DNA of 52,223 bases from Solirubrobacteraceae bacterium. Its GTDB lineage: Bacteria; Actinomycetota; Thermoleophilia; Solirubrobacterales; Solirubrobacteraceae. Positions 45,401 through 52,223 of the stretch are shown here, piece after piece (position 1 is the first letter of the stretch; each line of letters begins with the position of its first letter). The notes under the pieces were generated by a model. It was not told the origin of the DNA, did no database searches, and saw only the letters and a list, made by a program, of their open reading frames with translations. The DNA is taken from positions 1 to 52,223 of the forward strand of contig JAGIBJ010000057.1 in NCBI GenBank assembly GCA_017744415.1. Reading direction: 5' to 3'. A program made the translations under genes and the position numbers.

Positions 45401-45515
45401 GGGCACCTTCTCCTTCACGCGCACCGCGCTCAAGAAGAAGAAGCTCGTCGTCAGCGTCCGCCTTGGCTACACCGGCGGCGGTCGCGACGTCGTCCCCCTC
45501 ACGGTCTGGCGCTAG
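42444..45515 (+). CDS. large secreted Cys-module protein, paralog 5 of 5
   Basis: A 1023-residue secreted protein. The signal peptide (1-44) has a long Arg-rich n-region and ends AAAQAG; the mature start is NPITRLAAGPI. The four-module layout follows paralogs 3 and 4 (CKLVD...CDPSM, CTDEQ...CPAGS, CPQAD...CPASS, CPQAN...CAPTA), with FRGGD and GGG near module ends. The C-terminal domain is basic with KKKK. It is separated from paralog 4 by the antisense YcaQ gene, so it has its own promoter; a CRP-like palindrome precedes it. Function unknown. Confidence 0.77.
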   Translation: MIGTVPRRRPRHQGRRAFAMAHGALATVIAAAMLAVLAPAAAQAGNPITRLAAGPIAATTHCNPNLTAEQYVTTAGARTDYCMAYYMDGGNPETGDDTYKTTVDNPEGFLATSDTSPQCKLVDFAPERADAARCDPSMQTGSGEARVRVVVAGLTIQQTVPVKMWNLEHAPDAVAGVGLELAPNLGGIDLDHTKLVSYTNLRPNPNVGLRTTIEGMPRTTTIAGIKAPIAIDGFFLRFWGSKTDHPTLPQSFALLGSDCTKDQVTTLTTTSYSGDTQSASAKYRLTDCANVPFGIKATVETTERRPDVPTGTKVTVSVDQNFEPRVTSNLKSTTLTMPAGLELGAQVASGDPLELCTDEQFKWDSTEPVGCPAGSRVADVDIVSPLQANPFKGAGYLGVQKAPGDLPQVFIVGEFNSSPGAPRVKLKGQLAIDDQGRLTTTLSDLPQVLFEKFSLTFRGGDHAPMQTPRQCGTTEGQLVATPSNGNAPVIQALPLTIDQDCIDPNAFSPTMSITSSNPVAGGRGVTTVKVERPDRQARFSKMVVNLPQGILSDLKLATECPQADGDAGNCPASSRIGTMTALSGVGPAPYTVKGDVYLRERDPGSVASLLISAPVRFGPVDLGRLNLPARIELRPEDLGLRLYSDVPQRFKGLPLSLRSFQVDLDRPDFAMNPTNCDPLSSSSLFTSDTGATANVAGSFQVSGCEALGFDPKLAFKLSGQMGDGDKPGIDVTVSLPGTRGSNIKTTSVLMPPGLSADLKQVPRACPQANWDAGTCAPTAVIGTVEGRLAITDEQLTGTLSMVKIEGRTLPSIGMQFTGRFASKLLGGIAIDKATGQLVTQFQNVPDVPLVELALHLGGGPDAPLFSTADLCQQTPKMVGTFLGQSGATATRTVTAPCSAAYATYARPRITKKGSLRNGLTLKVSPPAAQKLSVVRVAIPNGVSVKGSARTKARLIKGTKLRLIGTRTIGASVPSAGASSSTVKLPKGTFSFTRTALKKKKLVVSVRLGYTGGGRDVVPLTVWR

Positions 45516-45717
45516 CGAGCCACGCGAGAGACTTCACCGCCGGCAACATCCGGCGGCCTACTGCGCGCCCCATCGTCCCGGCTTCGGGGCGCCAGACGAG
45601 GGAAGGCGGGCGTGATCAGGAAGGGGTCGCGCCCGCGCCCTCACCCGGGCGCCGGAAGCGTGGTGCACACCGCAACGCCCTTCGGTGGAACATCCGTACA
45701 AGATGTTGCCGCGGGGG

Positions 45718-45745
45718 TTGATCATTACGTCAATCGGTGTAACGT
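45718..45745 (+). promoter_or_regulatory. possible promoter of the TetR gene at 45861
   Basis: TTGATC (45718-45723), a 16-base spacer, then TAACGT (45740-45745), in an unusually AT-rich patch of the 345-base stretch 45516-45860. AACGTT occurs twice (45741 and 45760) and could be an operator. Nothing else is seen in this stretch. Confidence 0.35.
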
Positions 45746-45860
45746 TCATTGCTGCAACCAACGTTCGATCGCAGGACAGGATGATCGGCCAGCGGTTGCG
45801 GCGTCCCTCTCTCGGGCCGGGCACGGGTTTGTTCGTGCCCGGTGCCCGCGTTCTCCCTCC

Positions 45861-46472
45861 ATGCCGATCGAACCCCCGCGCCGCGCACCCGACCCGAGAG
45901 CGGTTCGTACTCGCGCTGCCGTGCTCGGCGCTGCGGTCGATCTCTTCACCGAGCACGGCATCGGCGCGACGAGCATGGCGACGATCGCCAAGCGCGCCGG
46001 CGTCGGACTGAGCTCGATCTACCTCCACTTCGCGAGCAAGGAAGCGCTCGTCGACGCGATCGTCGGCGACGCGCTGATGCGTCATGAGACGGCGTTCTCG
46101 CGCGCCGAGGGCTTCGGGCCGCTGGCCGAACTGCAGGCGTTCGGCGAGGCGTTCGTCGCATTCGCGGCCGCCGAGCCAGCCGCGGCACGTGCGATCAGCG
46201 TCTACGGCACCGAGCCCGATCGCGAGTCGGGCACCGCGGCGCAGGGCTTCCTTGACGGTGCCGTCGATCGCGTCGAAGCGGTCGTGCGCGAGCTCATCGC
46301 GGAGGATCGTCTCGGTGCCTCGGATCGTCCGGCCGCTACCGCGCTGATGGTCGCGGTGATCCTTGGCTTGGGCGACCAGGTGAGCCGCACCGACGGTCTC
46401 GGCATCCACGTGGATGTCGCGCAGGCCGCGCTGGGGCTCGTCGCGCGGTCGCCGAGCGCGCGCGGCAGCTAG
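45861..46472 (+). CDS. TetR/AcrR-family transcriptional regulator
   Basis: A 203-residue protein. The HTH is at about residues 15-62 (RTRAAVLGAAVDLFTEHGIGATSM, then AKRAGVGLSSIYLHFASKEALVDAI). The ligand-binding C-terminal domain is helical and Ala-rich (AAAEPAAARAISVYG). The ATG at 45861 begins shortly before the HTH; the upstream 345-base region carries an AT-rich patch with repeated AACGTT that may hold its promoter and operator. Neighbours are a secreted paralog upstream and a MerR gene converging downstream, neither an obvious target. Confidence 0.85.
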   Translation: MPIEPPRRAPDPRAVRTRAAVLGAAVDLFTEHGIGATSMATIAKRAGVGLSSIYLHFASKEALVDAIVGDALMRHETAFSRAEGFGPLAELQAFGEAFVAFAAAEPAAARAISVYGTEPDRESGTAAQGFLDGAVDRVEAVVRELIAEDRLGASDRPAATALMVAVILGLGDQVSRTDGLGIHVDVAQAALGLVARSPSARGS

Positions 46473-46524
46473 TCGCCGGCGCGGCGGTTTCGATGCGCCC
46501 GAGCGAGGTCGGCCGCCCGGCCGG

Positions 46525-47250
46525 CTAGCTGGCTTGAGCCTGCTCGCGCAGCTCTTCGCCGAACACGCGCTCGATCTCCGAGGCGATCGCGGCGGGCAGC
46601 ATCTGCACGAAGACCTGACTGGCGAGCGGACGAATTCGCTCGATGGTGGACGAGATCCGGGGCCAGTCCTCCTCGGGCCGGCCGGCTTCGTCGAACGGAA
46701 GCCACACTTCGTCGCGCACCAGGTCGACGAACACCTGCGCGGCGTCGTGGCATGCGGTGTGCACGTGCTGGGCGATGCGTAGGGTCGGGGCGAGCGGGAT
46801 CCCGTAGCTCATCACCTCGGCGGCGGTGTCGAGCAGCGCCGGGTTGGGCAGGCCGAGGGTCCCGTCGGCGTGGGGGATGATCGCGCCGATCGAGGTCGCG
46901 ATCTGGAAGGACTCCTCGTCGAAGCTGCCGAAGCGCTCGGTCAGCTCGGCAACGGTGGTGGAGTGGTTCTCGGTCTGCTCGAGCCCGGCGAGCACGGTGC
47001 GGCGTAGCGCGAGGATGCGCCCCGCCGTTTCGCCGCGGGTGGTGAGCAGCCGTTCGACGAGCCGGAGCGGCAGGCCCTCGTCTTGGAGTTCCTTGATCAG
47101 CTCGAGCCGCTCGACGTGCTCATCGTCGTAATAGCCCGTGCGCCCCCGCATCGTCGGACCCGGAAGCAGCCCGCGGGTCTGGTGGCTGCGGACGTTGCGC
47201 GCCGTCATGCCCACGGCGCGTGCGAGCTCGTCGATCGTCAGTTCAGCCAC
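46525..47250 (-). CDS. MerR-family transcriptional regulator
   Basis: A 241-residue protein. The MerR winged helix is at residues 1-72: LTIDELARAVGMTARNVRSHQTRGLLPGP, then GYYDDEHVERLELIKELQDEGLPLRLVERLL. A long helical C-terminal region (about 75-241) has no metal-binding Cys cluster, so a heavy-metal sensor is unlikely; an organic ligand or none is expected. The usual RYYE is QTRG here, a divergence near the wing. Divergent from the SRAP gene over 145 bases, whose promoter region it may control. Start ATG at 47250. Confidence 0.82.
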   Translation of the reverse strand: MAELTIDELARAVGMTARNVRSHQTRGLLPGPTMRGRTGYYDDEHVERLELIKELQDEGLPLRLVERLLTTRGETAGRILALRRTVLAGLEQTENHSTTVAELTERFGSFDEESFQIATSIGAIIPHADGTLGLPNPALLDTAAEVMSYGIPLAPTLRIAQHVHTACHDAAQVFVDLVRDEVWLPFDEAGRPEEDWPRISSTIERIRPLASQVFVQMLPAAIASEIERVFGEELREQAQAS

Positions 47251-47395
47251 GGCGGGATCGTATCCCGCAAGCGCCGGGGCACCCGCGTCCGCCTAAGACC
47301 CCGTCATCCAGTTGGCCTGAGCTGTGGACGGATCGGTCGCGGATTGCGGGATCTGTCCACACGTCGGATCCGCCGGCGGTGGCTAGGCTCGGGCT

Positions 47396-48079
47396 ATGTG
47401 CGGGCGTTACCGGACGAAGGCCGACAGCCAGGAGGACTTCACCCAGCGCTGGGGTGCGTGGGGCAAGTCGATCGCGGGCTCGATGGGCCAGATCGAGCTG
47501 CGCCCGACGGATCCGATCGCGATCGTGATGGAGCGTGACGGCGAGCGCCGTGCGGAAGCCGTGCGCTGGGGCTTTCAGCCGCCGAACTCCAAGCGTCCGC
47601 TCATCAACGCCCGCGACGACAAGCTCCTCACGCAGGGTCTCTGGAAGCGGTCACTGGCCGAGCCGCGGGGCCGCATCCTCATTCCGTCGGACGGATGGTA
47701 CGAGTGGCTCTCCGCCGAGGATCCGAAGGTGAAGAAGCAGCCGTTCCTCCACACCGTCGACGGCGGCGCCGAGTTCGCATTCGCGGGGTTGCTCGGCTAC
47801 GCGATCGTGAAGGGTGAGAGGGTGCCCGCGGCGACGATCATCACGACGAGTTCCGCCGGCGCGGCCGCGCGCATCCACGACCGCATGCCGGTCGTCCTAC
47901 CTGACGCTGAGTCGGAGGAGCTGTGGCTACGCGGCGAGGATCCAGAGGCCCTCGTCGAAGAACTCTGCGTGCCGCTGGCTGGCAACCGCGTCACCGTTGA
48001 GCCGATCGAGCTGCCCTCGAACCCGAGCGCGTCGAAGCCGAAGAAGGCTGCGCCGGCGCAGCCGACGCTGCTCGACTGA
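47396..48079 (+). CDS. SRAP/HMCES-family protein (YedK-like)
   Basis: A 227-residue protein of the SOS-response-associated peptidase family, which shields abasic sites in single-stranded DNA by a Cys2 thiazolidine crosslink. All key residues are visible: Cys2 directly after Met1 (MCGRY), N71-A-R73, E103 in PSDGWYEW and H160 in IHDRMPVVL. A Lys/Ala/Pro-rich C-terminal tail follows. The ATG at 47396 is fixed because Cys must be residue 2. It is divergent from a MerR gene; no LexA-type box was identified with confidence. Confidence 0.93.
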   Translation: MCGRYRTKADSQEDFTQRWGAWGKSIAGSMGQIELRPTDPIAIVMERDGERRAEAVRWGFQPPNSKRPLINARDDKLLTQGLWKRSLAEPRGRILIPSDGWYEWLSAEDPKVKKQPFLHTVDGGAEFAFAGLLGYAIVKGERVPAATIITTSSAGAAARIHDRMPVVLPDAESEELWLRGEDPEALVEELCVPLAGNRVTVEPIELPSNPSASKPKKAAPAQPTLLD

Positions 48080-48200
48080 GGGGTAGGCGCCGGGGTCGCC
48101 GCCGGCCGCCAGCACTGCTCCGCCCTTGTTAATGACGCGCTGGCGCGTCGGCGGTCGCGGAAGGCCCGGGTCGGCGGCGCGCGGTTGGCGCCGCGGAGGC

Positions 48201-48413
48201 TCAGCCCCAGGTGCGGTGGCCCCACGCCGTGAGGCGGTGGAGGCTCTTGTCGGTGCTCGTGTAGAGCGCCTCGCGGGCCCAGTTGCCGAACTGATCCGCG
48301 ACGGGGCCGCCCGCGCCACCGGCCTGCGAGGCGCGGTGGTGGTGGAGGGCGATCGCCGTGGCGATCGCCTCGGCCTCGGCGGCCGTCAGCGGAGCGTCAG
48401 TCGACTTGCCCAT
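48201..48413 (-). CDS. small hypothetical protein (70 aa), possibly acyl-CoA carboxylase epsilon-like
   Basis: A 70-residue protein, MGKSTDAPLTAAEAEAIATAIA at the start, then NWAREAL and a C-terminal HRTWG. The AEAEAIATAIA helix followed by a Trp-Gly end is loosely like the small epsilon subunits of actinobacterial acyl-CoA carboxylases, but the match is weak and no carboxylase gene is adjacent (pccB is 21 kb away). The ATG at 48413 is preferred to a GTG at 48422. A small hairpin (GACGCGC-TG-GCGCGTC, 48134-48149) lies beyond its stop. It may be real; codon pattern fits its neighbours. Confidence 0.5.
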   Translation of the reverse strand: MGKSTDAPLTAAEAEAIATAIALHHHRASQAGGAGGPVADQFGNWAREALYTSTDKSLHRLTAWGHRTWG

Positions 48414-48501
48414 GGGCGCCACAGGCTACCGGGCCGGATGACCCGGCGCACGCTGGCCGGGCTCGGGCTGAGCGCCGCTCAGCGACGCCGCGGAAACGAC
48501 G

Positions 48502-48548
48502 AGGCCCGGAACGGTTGGGCCGTAGGAGGGCCCAACCGTTCCGGGCCT
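48502..48548 (-). terminator. perfect 20-bp hairpin after cysI
   Basis: Arms at 48502-48521 and 48529-48548 (AGGCCCGGAACGG...) are perfectly complementary around a 7-base loop. It starts 26 bases after the cysI stop on the minus strand and is followed there by CGTCGTTTCC. A strong terminator is the simplest reading. Confidence 0.8.
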
Positions 48549-48574
48549 GCAGCCAAGGGCTGGGCCACGAGGCC

Positions 48575-50335
48575 TCAGTCGTTGAAGAAGCGGCCTTCCT
48601 TGACCTCGGGGACCACGCCGGTGCGGACGCAGAAGTCGCCGAAGTGCTCGCCCTCGTTGCGGCCCTTGGCGAAGGCGCCGAGGGTCTCGTCGAGGGTGGC
48701 GAGGATCTTCTCCTCGCCCACGTTCTCGTGGAGCATCTTGTTCAGACGCTCCCCGTGGAACCCGGCGCCGAGGTAGAGGTTGTACTTGCCGGGCGCGCGC
48801 CCCGTGAGCGCGATCTCGGCGATGTACGGGCGGGCGCAGCCGTTCGGGCAGCCCGTCGATCGGATCGTGATCGGCTCGTCGAGCAGCTCGTACTTGCCGA
48901 GGAGATCCTCGATCTTGGTGATCAGCTCGGGGAGGTAGCGCTCGCTCTCGGCCATCGCGAGGGCGCAGGTCGGCAGGGCCACGCAGGCCATGGAGTTTGC
49001 GCGCAGCTGGCTGCTGATCTGGGTCGGCGCGACGTTGTGCGCCTCGAGGATCGCGTCGACCTTCGCGCGGTCGGCCGGCTTCACGTCGGAGAGGATCAGC
49101 GACTGGTTCGGCGTCATGCGGAACACGCAGAGCTCGGCTTTCGCGATCTCGCGCAGCGCCGTCATCAGCCTGCGGTCGCCCGCGTCGATGATGCGGCCGT
49201 TCTCGATCCAGAGGGTGCAGTGCTCGAGCTTGTCGTCGCCCGTCACCCAGCCGAACGCGTCGCCGTTGCTGTCGAACTCGTACGGTTTGACCGGGCCGAG
49301 CTCGAAGCCCAGGCGATCCTCGATCGCGGCCTTGATCCAGTCGACGCCCTTGTCGTCGACGGTGTACTTGAAGCGCGAGTGGGCCCGCACGTCGCGGGCG
49401 CCGTAGTCACGCTGCACGCCCATCACCGCGTCGAGCGTCGGGACGAGCTGATCGACGGTGATGAAGCCGATCACGTCGGCGAGGCGCGGGTAGGTCTCGG
49501 GGGCGCGATCGGTGCGGCCCATGCCGCCGCCGATCGTCACGTTGAAGCCGACGAGCTTCCCGCCGCTCGCGATGGCGATGAAGCCGAGGTCCTGCGAGTA
49601 GATGTCGATGTCGTTGCTCGGCGGGACCGCGAAGCCGATCTTGAACTTGCGCGGCATGTACTGCCGGCCGTAGAACGGCTCGTGGTCGTCGCCCCGCGGC
49701 TCGCTGGGCTTCTCGCCGAACCACACCTCTTCGTAGGCGCTCGTCTTGTGGATGACGTGGTCGCTGGTGAGGGCGGCCTGCTCGTACACCTGCTTGTGAA
49801 GCGTGCTCAGCCCCGGGTGCACGCCACTCATCACGGTGCGCGCCACATCGCCGCAGGCGGCTTTGGAATCCAGGCCCACCTCGCGCAGGCCGACCATCAC
49901 GTCGCGGAGCGCGTCCTTGCTCAGGTAGTGGTACTGGAAGGTCTGACGCGTCGTGAGGCGCACGGTGTTGCCGCCGTGCAGACGCCCCAGCTCGTCGATC
50001 TTCAGCCACTGCTCCGGGGTGCACACGCCTCCGGGGAGGCGGGCGCGCAGCATGAACGTGTAGAGCGGCTCGAGCTTCTGCTTGCGACGCTCGTCGCGGA
50101 AGTCCCGGTGATCCTGCATGTAGATCCCGTGGAACTTCATGAGCTTGTTGTTGCCCTCGTCCACGGCCGCCGTGATCTCGTCGATCAGGTCGAGCTCGAT
50201 CGTGCCCTTGAGATAGTCCGAGCCGACCTTCAGCGCCTCCTCGGGCGCGAGCTTCTCGAGCGGCTGGGAGATGTCGCGGCTGCGATCGGTGTTGTGCAGA
50301 TCGATCTTCAGGCCCGTCTTGGGTGTGGTCGCCAT
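48575..50335 (-). CDS. cysI: sulfite reductase hemoprotein (beta subunit)
   Basis: A 586-residue siroheme/[4Fe-4S] enzyme that reduces sulfite to sulfide with six electrons. Duplicated SIR half-domains are present (LTTRQTFQYHYLSK; VTIGGGMGRTDRAPETYPRLA). The cluster ligands are C-V-A-L-P-T-C and, about 42 residues later, C-P-N-G-C, the expected CX5C...CX3C. A conserved Arg in RLTTRQ for siroheme propionate or substrate is present. The ATG at 50335 has a GGGAG site upstream. It follows cysJ by 13 bases on the same strand, forming a two-gene operon. An assimilatory role is inferred. A strong hairpin terminator follows. Confidence 0.93.
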   Translation of the reverse strand: MATTPKTGLKIDLHNTDRSRDISQPLEKLAPEEALKVGSDYLKGTIELDLIDEITAAVDEGNNKLMKFHGIYMQDHRDFRDERRKQKLEPLYTFMLRARLPGGVCTPEQWLKIDELGRLHGGNTVRLTTRQTFQYHYLSKDALRDVMVGLREVGLDSKAACGDVARTVMSGVHPGLSTLHKQVYEQAALTSDHVIHKTSAYEEVWFGEKPSEPRGDDHEPFYGRQYMPRKFKIGFAVPPSNDIDIYSQDLGFIAIASGGKLVGFNVTIGGGMGRTDRAPETYPRLADVIGFITVDQLVPTLDAVMGVQRDYGARDVRAHSRFKYTVDDKGVDWIKAAIEDRLGFELGPVKPYEFDSNGDAFGWVTGDDKLEHCTLWIENGRIIDAGDRRLMTALREIAKAELCVFRMTPNQSLILSDVKPADRAKVDAILEAHNVAPTQISSQLRANSMACVALPTCALAMAESERYLPELITKIEDLLGKYELLDEPITIRSTGCPNGCARPYIAEIALTGRAPGKYNLYLGAGFHGERLNKMLHENVGEEKILATLDETLGAFAKGRNEGEHFGDFCVRTGVVPEVKEGRFFND

Positions 50336-50348
50336 CGTCAGGGACTCC

Positions 50349-52190
50349 CTAGTAGACGTCGAGCTTGTAGCGGTGCTCGCGCTTGAGCTCCGCGAGATAT
50401 TCCTCGGCAGCCTCGGCATCCACGCCGCGCTGCTCGCTCACGATGTCGCGGAGCGTGGCGTGCACGTCGGGGGCCATCGCGTTGGCATCGCCGCAGACGT
50501 AGAACACGGCGCCCTCCTCGAGCCAGCCGTACACGTCGGCGCCCTGCTTGCGGATCTTGTCCTGCACGTAGGTGCGCGGCGTGCGATCACGTGAGAAGGC
50601 GACGTCGAAGCGGTTGAGGGTGCCGTTCTTCAGCCAGTCCTGCCACTCGACCTGGTAGAGGAAGTCGCTGCGGAAGTGCCGCTCGCCGAAGAAGAGCCAG
50701 CTCTCGCCGGAGGCATCGCGCGCCTCGCGCTCCTGCAGGAACGCACGGTACGGCGCGACGCCCGTGCCGGCTCCGACCATGATGATCTTCTGGTCGTCGG
50801 CCGGGAGACGGAAGTGGTCGTTCTCGGAGATGTAGACGGGCACCGTGTCCTCGTCCGTGCGCTTGCCGAGGTAGCCGGAGGCCACGCCGATGCGCTCGCG
50901 CAGATAGAGGCGGTACTGCACCGTGCTCACGGTGAGGTGAGCCTCGTCCGGGGCGGCCGCGAGGCTCGACGCGATCGAGTAGAGGCGCGGCTGCAGCGGG
51001 CGCAGGCCGGCGAGCAGCTGCTCCGCGGTGACGCCCCGCACCGGGAACTTTCGCGCGAAGTCGATCGGGTGGTGGAGCTCGAGGAAGTCGGTGCGGGCCT
51101 TCGCGCTGCCCTCGCTCAGCGCGAGGAGGTTCTTCGAGCCGCTGAGCTCCGCCCACTGCGTGAGGAACCGCGGGGTGGAGGCCGTGATCTCGTAGGTGTG
51201 GGTGAGCGCCTCGCGTAGGCTCACGTCGCCGGCCTTCAGCGAGACGGTTTCGTCACCGCTGAGCCCCAGCGTGCCGAGGAGCGATTCGACGACGACCGGG
51301 TCGTTCTCGGCGACGATGCCGAGCGCGTCGCCCGGCTCGTACGTGAGCCCCGAGCCTTCGAGGGAGAGCTCGAGGTGACGCGTCTCCTTCGTCGAGCCGC
51401 GGCCCGTGAGGATCACGTTCTCGAGGATCGCGGCCGGGAACGGATTGCGCTTGGAGTAGGCCGACGGCGCGCCGGGCGCAGCTGGCGCCGCGCCGTTGAC
51501 GGCTGTCGGAGCCACTGCGGTCGGCGCCGCCTCGGGCGTGAGCTTGTCGGCGACGGTCGCGATCCAGGCGTCGGCATCGTCCTCGTAGTCGACATCGCAA
51601 TCGACCCGATCCGCGATCCGCTCCGCGCCGAGCGCCTCGAAGCGCGCGTCGAGGATCTTGCCCGCCTGGCAGTAGTGCTCGTAGGTGGAGTCGCCGAGCG
51701 CGAGCACGGCGAAGCGCACGCCCTCGAGCTTCGGTGCGCGCTTGCCCTCGATGAACTCGAAGAAGTCGAGCGCGGCCGGCGGCGGCTCGCCCTCACCGTG
51801 CGTGGCGGCGATGAGGAGCACGTCCTGCTCGTCCTTGAGGCCGCGCGTCTTGTAGTCGGAGAGGTCGGCGACCTTCGTCTCGACGCCCTTCGCGCCCACG
51901 GCGGCCGCCAGCATCCCGGCGAGCTCCTTGGAGTTGCCGGTATCGGTCGCGTAGAGGATGGTCGCGGTGCGGCTCGCGACGGCCGCCGGGGCCGCGGCGA
52001 GGGCGGCGGCGCCGTTGCCGTTGCCATTCCCGTTGCCGTTCGTCGCGCCCGGAAGGGTGGGCGGCACGAGCGAGTTGCGGCCCGCCAGGTAGCCGGTCAC
52101 CCAGATCGCCTGCTCGCGATCGAGCGTGCTCGCGAGCTTGCTCACCTGCTCCCACTGCTCGGTCGTGAGGATCGAGGCTTCTACTGACAC
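50349..52190 (-). CDS. cysJ: sulfite reductase [NADPH] flavoprotein (alpha subunit)
   Basis: A 613-residue diflavin reductase passing electrons from NADPH through FAD and FMN to CysI. An Asn-Gly repeat linker (NGNGNGNGNG, about 51-60) precedes a flavodoxin domain (about 72-215; YATDTGNSKELAGMLA, THGEGEPPPAALDFFEF, LGDSTYEHYC). An Ala/Pro linker leads to the FAD domain (PRLYSIASS, ASGYLG) and the NADPH domain (MVGAGTGVAPYRAFLQERE, VFYVCGDANAMAPDV) ending in Tyr. All cofactor motifs are intact. The start is GTG 52190; the window ends 33 bases upstream, so the promoter may lie outside. Coupled to cysI downstream. Confidence 0.93.
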   Translation of the reverse strand: MSVEASILTTEQWEQVSKLASTLDREQAIWVTGYLAGRNSLVPPTLPGATNGNGNGNGNGAAALAAAPAAVASRTATILYATDTGNSKELAGMLAAAVGAKGVETKVADLSDYKTRGLKDEQDVLLIAATHGEGEPPPAALDFFEFIEGKRAPKLEGVRFAVLALGDSTYEHYCQAGKILDARFEALGAERIADRVDCDVDYEDDADAWIATVADKLTPEAAPTAVAPTAVNGAAPAAPGAPSAYSKRNPFPAAILENVILTGRGSTKETRHLELSLEGSGLTYEPGDALGIVAENDPVVVESLLGTLGLSGDETVSLKAGDVSLREALTHTYEITASTPRFLTQWAELSGSKNLLALSEGSAKARTDFLELHHPIDFARKFPVRGVTAEQLLAGLRPLQPRLYSIASSLAAAPDEAHLTVSTVQYRLYLRERIGVASGYLGKRTDEDTVPVYISENDHFRLPADDQKIIMVGAGTGVAPYRAFLQEREARDASGESWLFFGERHFRSDFLYQVEWQDWLKNGTLNRFDVAFSRDRTPRTYVQDKIRKQGADVYGWLEEGAVFYVCGDANAMAPDVHATLRDIVSEQRGVDAEAAEEYLAELKREHRYKLDVY

Positions 52191-52223
52191 GTGGGCTTAC
52201 CGAAGAGAGAGTTCGAGGGGTGA

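Noticed and set aside
46744..46760. GGCATGCGG resembling the element A palindrome
   Set aside because: Only nine bases match, with no second arm, and it lies within the MerR coding sequence.
48502..48548. Third member of the palindrome-nuclease system
   Set aside because: Perfect hairpin, but single, directly after cysI, followed on the transcribed strand by a T-containing stretch, and with no nuclease gene. Best read as a terminator.
52006..52041. Asn-Gly coding repeat in cysJ as a microsatellite of interest
   Set aside because: It encodes a flexible linker before the flavodoxin domain; such low-complexity linkers are common in fused or extended reductases.

Overview
The window is high-GC DNA with dense, closely spaced genes, GTG/TTG starts and many 4-base stop/start overlaps. 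Gene content (a secreted 'ILRxCADxG...' protein, large Cys-module secreted proteins, an epsilon-less acyl-CoA carboxylase beta gene, a PspC-sensor operon) points to a high-GC actinobacterium, most likely of the Thermoleophilia/Solirubrobacterales. That placement is inference from family recognition, not a computed assignment.

Layout. 1-6.7 kb: cell-surface genes. These are a DUF2752 membrane protein, a penicillin-recognising-type serine hydrolase lipoprotein, a membrane protein with an N-terminal ubiquitin-like domain, a PASTA protein and a vWA-SGNH esterase fusion. 6.9-10.9 kb: a secreted protein and a translationally coupled PspC / sensor kinase / LuxR-type regulator operon. 11-14.4 kb: a beta-hydroxyacid dehydrogenase and a divergent MFS exporter / TetR pair. 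14.4-18.7 kb: an M50-like protease, methylmalonyl-CoA mutase large subunit, and an AbiEi/DUF559-type nuclease gene bounded by two nearly identical 47-bp palindromes. 18.8-24.6 kb: an RCK-channel-RCK potassium channel, a TetR/PhlG-like hydrolase divergent pair, a secreted propeller-like protein and a DUF3108-like protein. 24.6-27.6 kb: a second, unrelated-in-sequence AbiEi/DUF559-type nuclease gene bounded by its own palindromes (two tandem copies upstream, one downstream), then acyl-CoA carboxylase beta. 28-45.5 kb: a META-domain gene whose stop codon is missing, followed by five tandem paralogous secreted Cys-module proteins, interrupted on the other strand by a YcaQ-like DNA glycosylase. 45.5-52.2 kb: TetR and MerR regulators, an SRAP protein, a small ORF and an NADPH-type sulfite reductase operon (cysJ-cysI).

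How the genes work together. PccB and methylmalonyl-CoA mutase are two steps of propionyl-CoA to succinyl-CoA conversion. PspC/HK/RR form one envelope-stress-type signalling unit. CysJ/CysI reduce sulfite to sulfide. YcaQ and SRAP both act on damaged DNA.

The most unusual signal is the pair of palindrome-bounded nuclease genes (16966-18118 and 24671-25893). Each encodes an N-terminal AbiEi-like winged-helix region plus a C-terminal PD-(D/E)XK/DUF559-like nuclease. Each is bounded by large palindromes that match within the element but differ completely between the two elements. This resembles the REP/RAYT relationship, but with a different enzyme class and no transposase. I propose it as a candidate undescribed repeat-nuclease system. 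A second pattern is a shared CRP-like palindrome just upstream of at least three of the five Cys-module paralogs.
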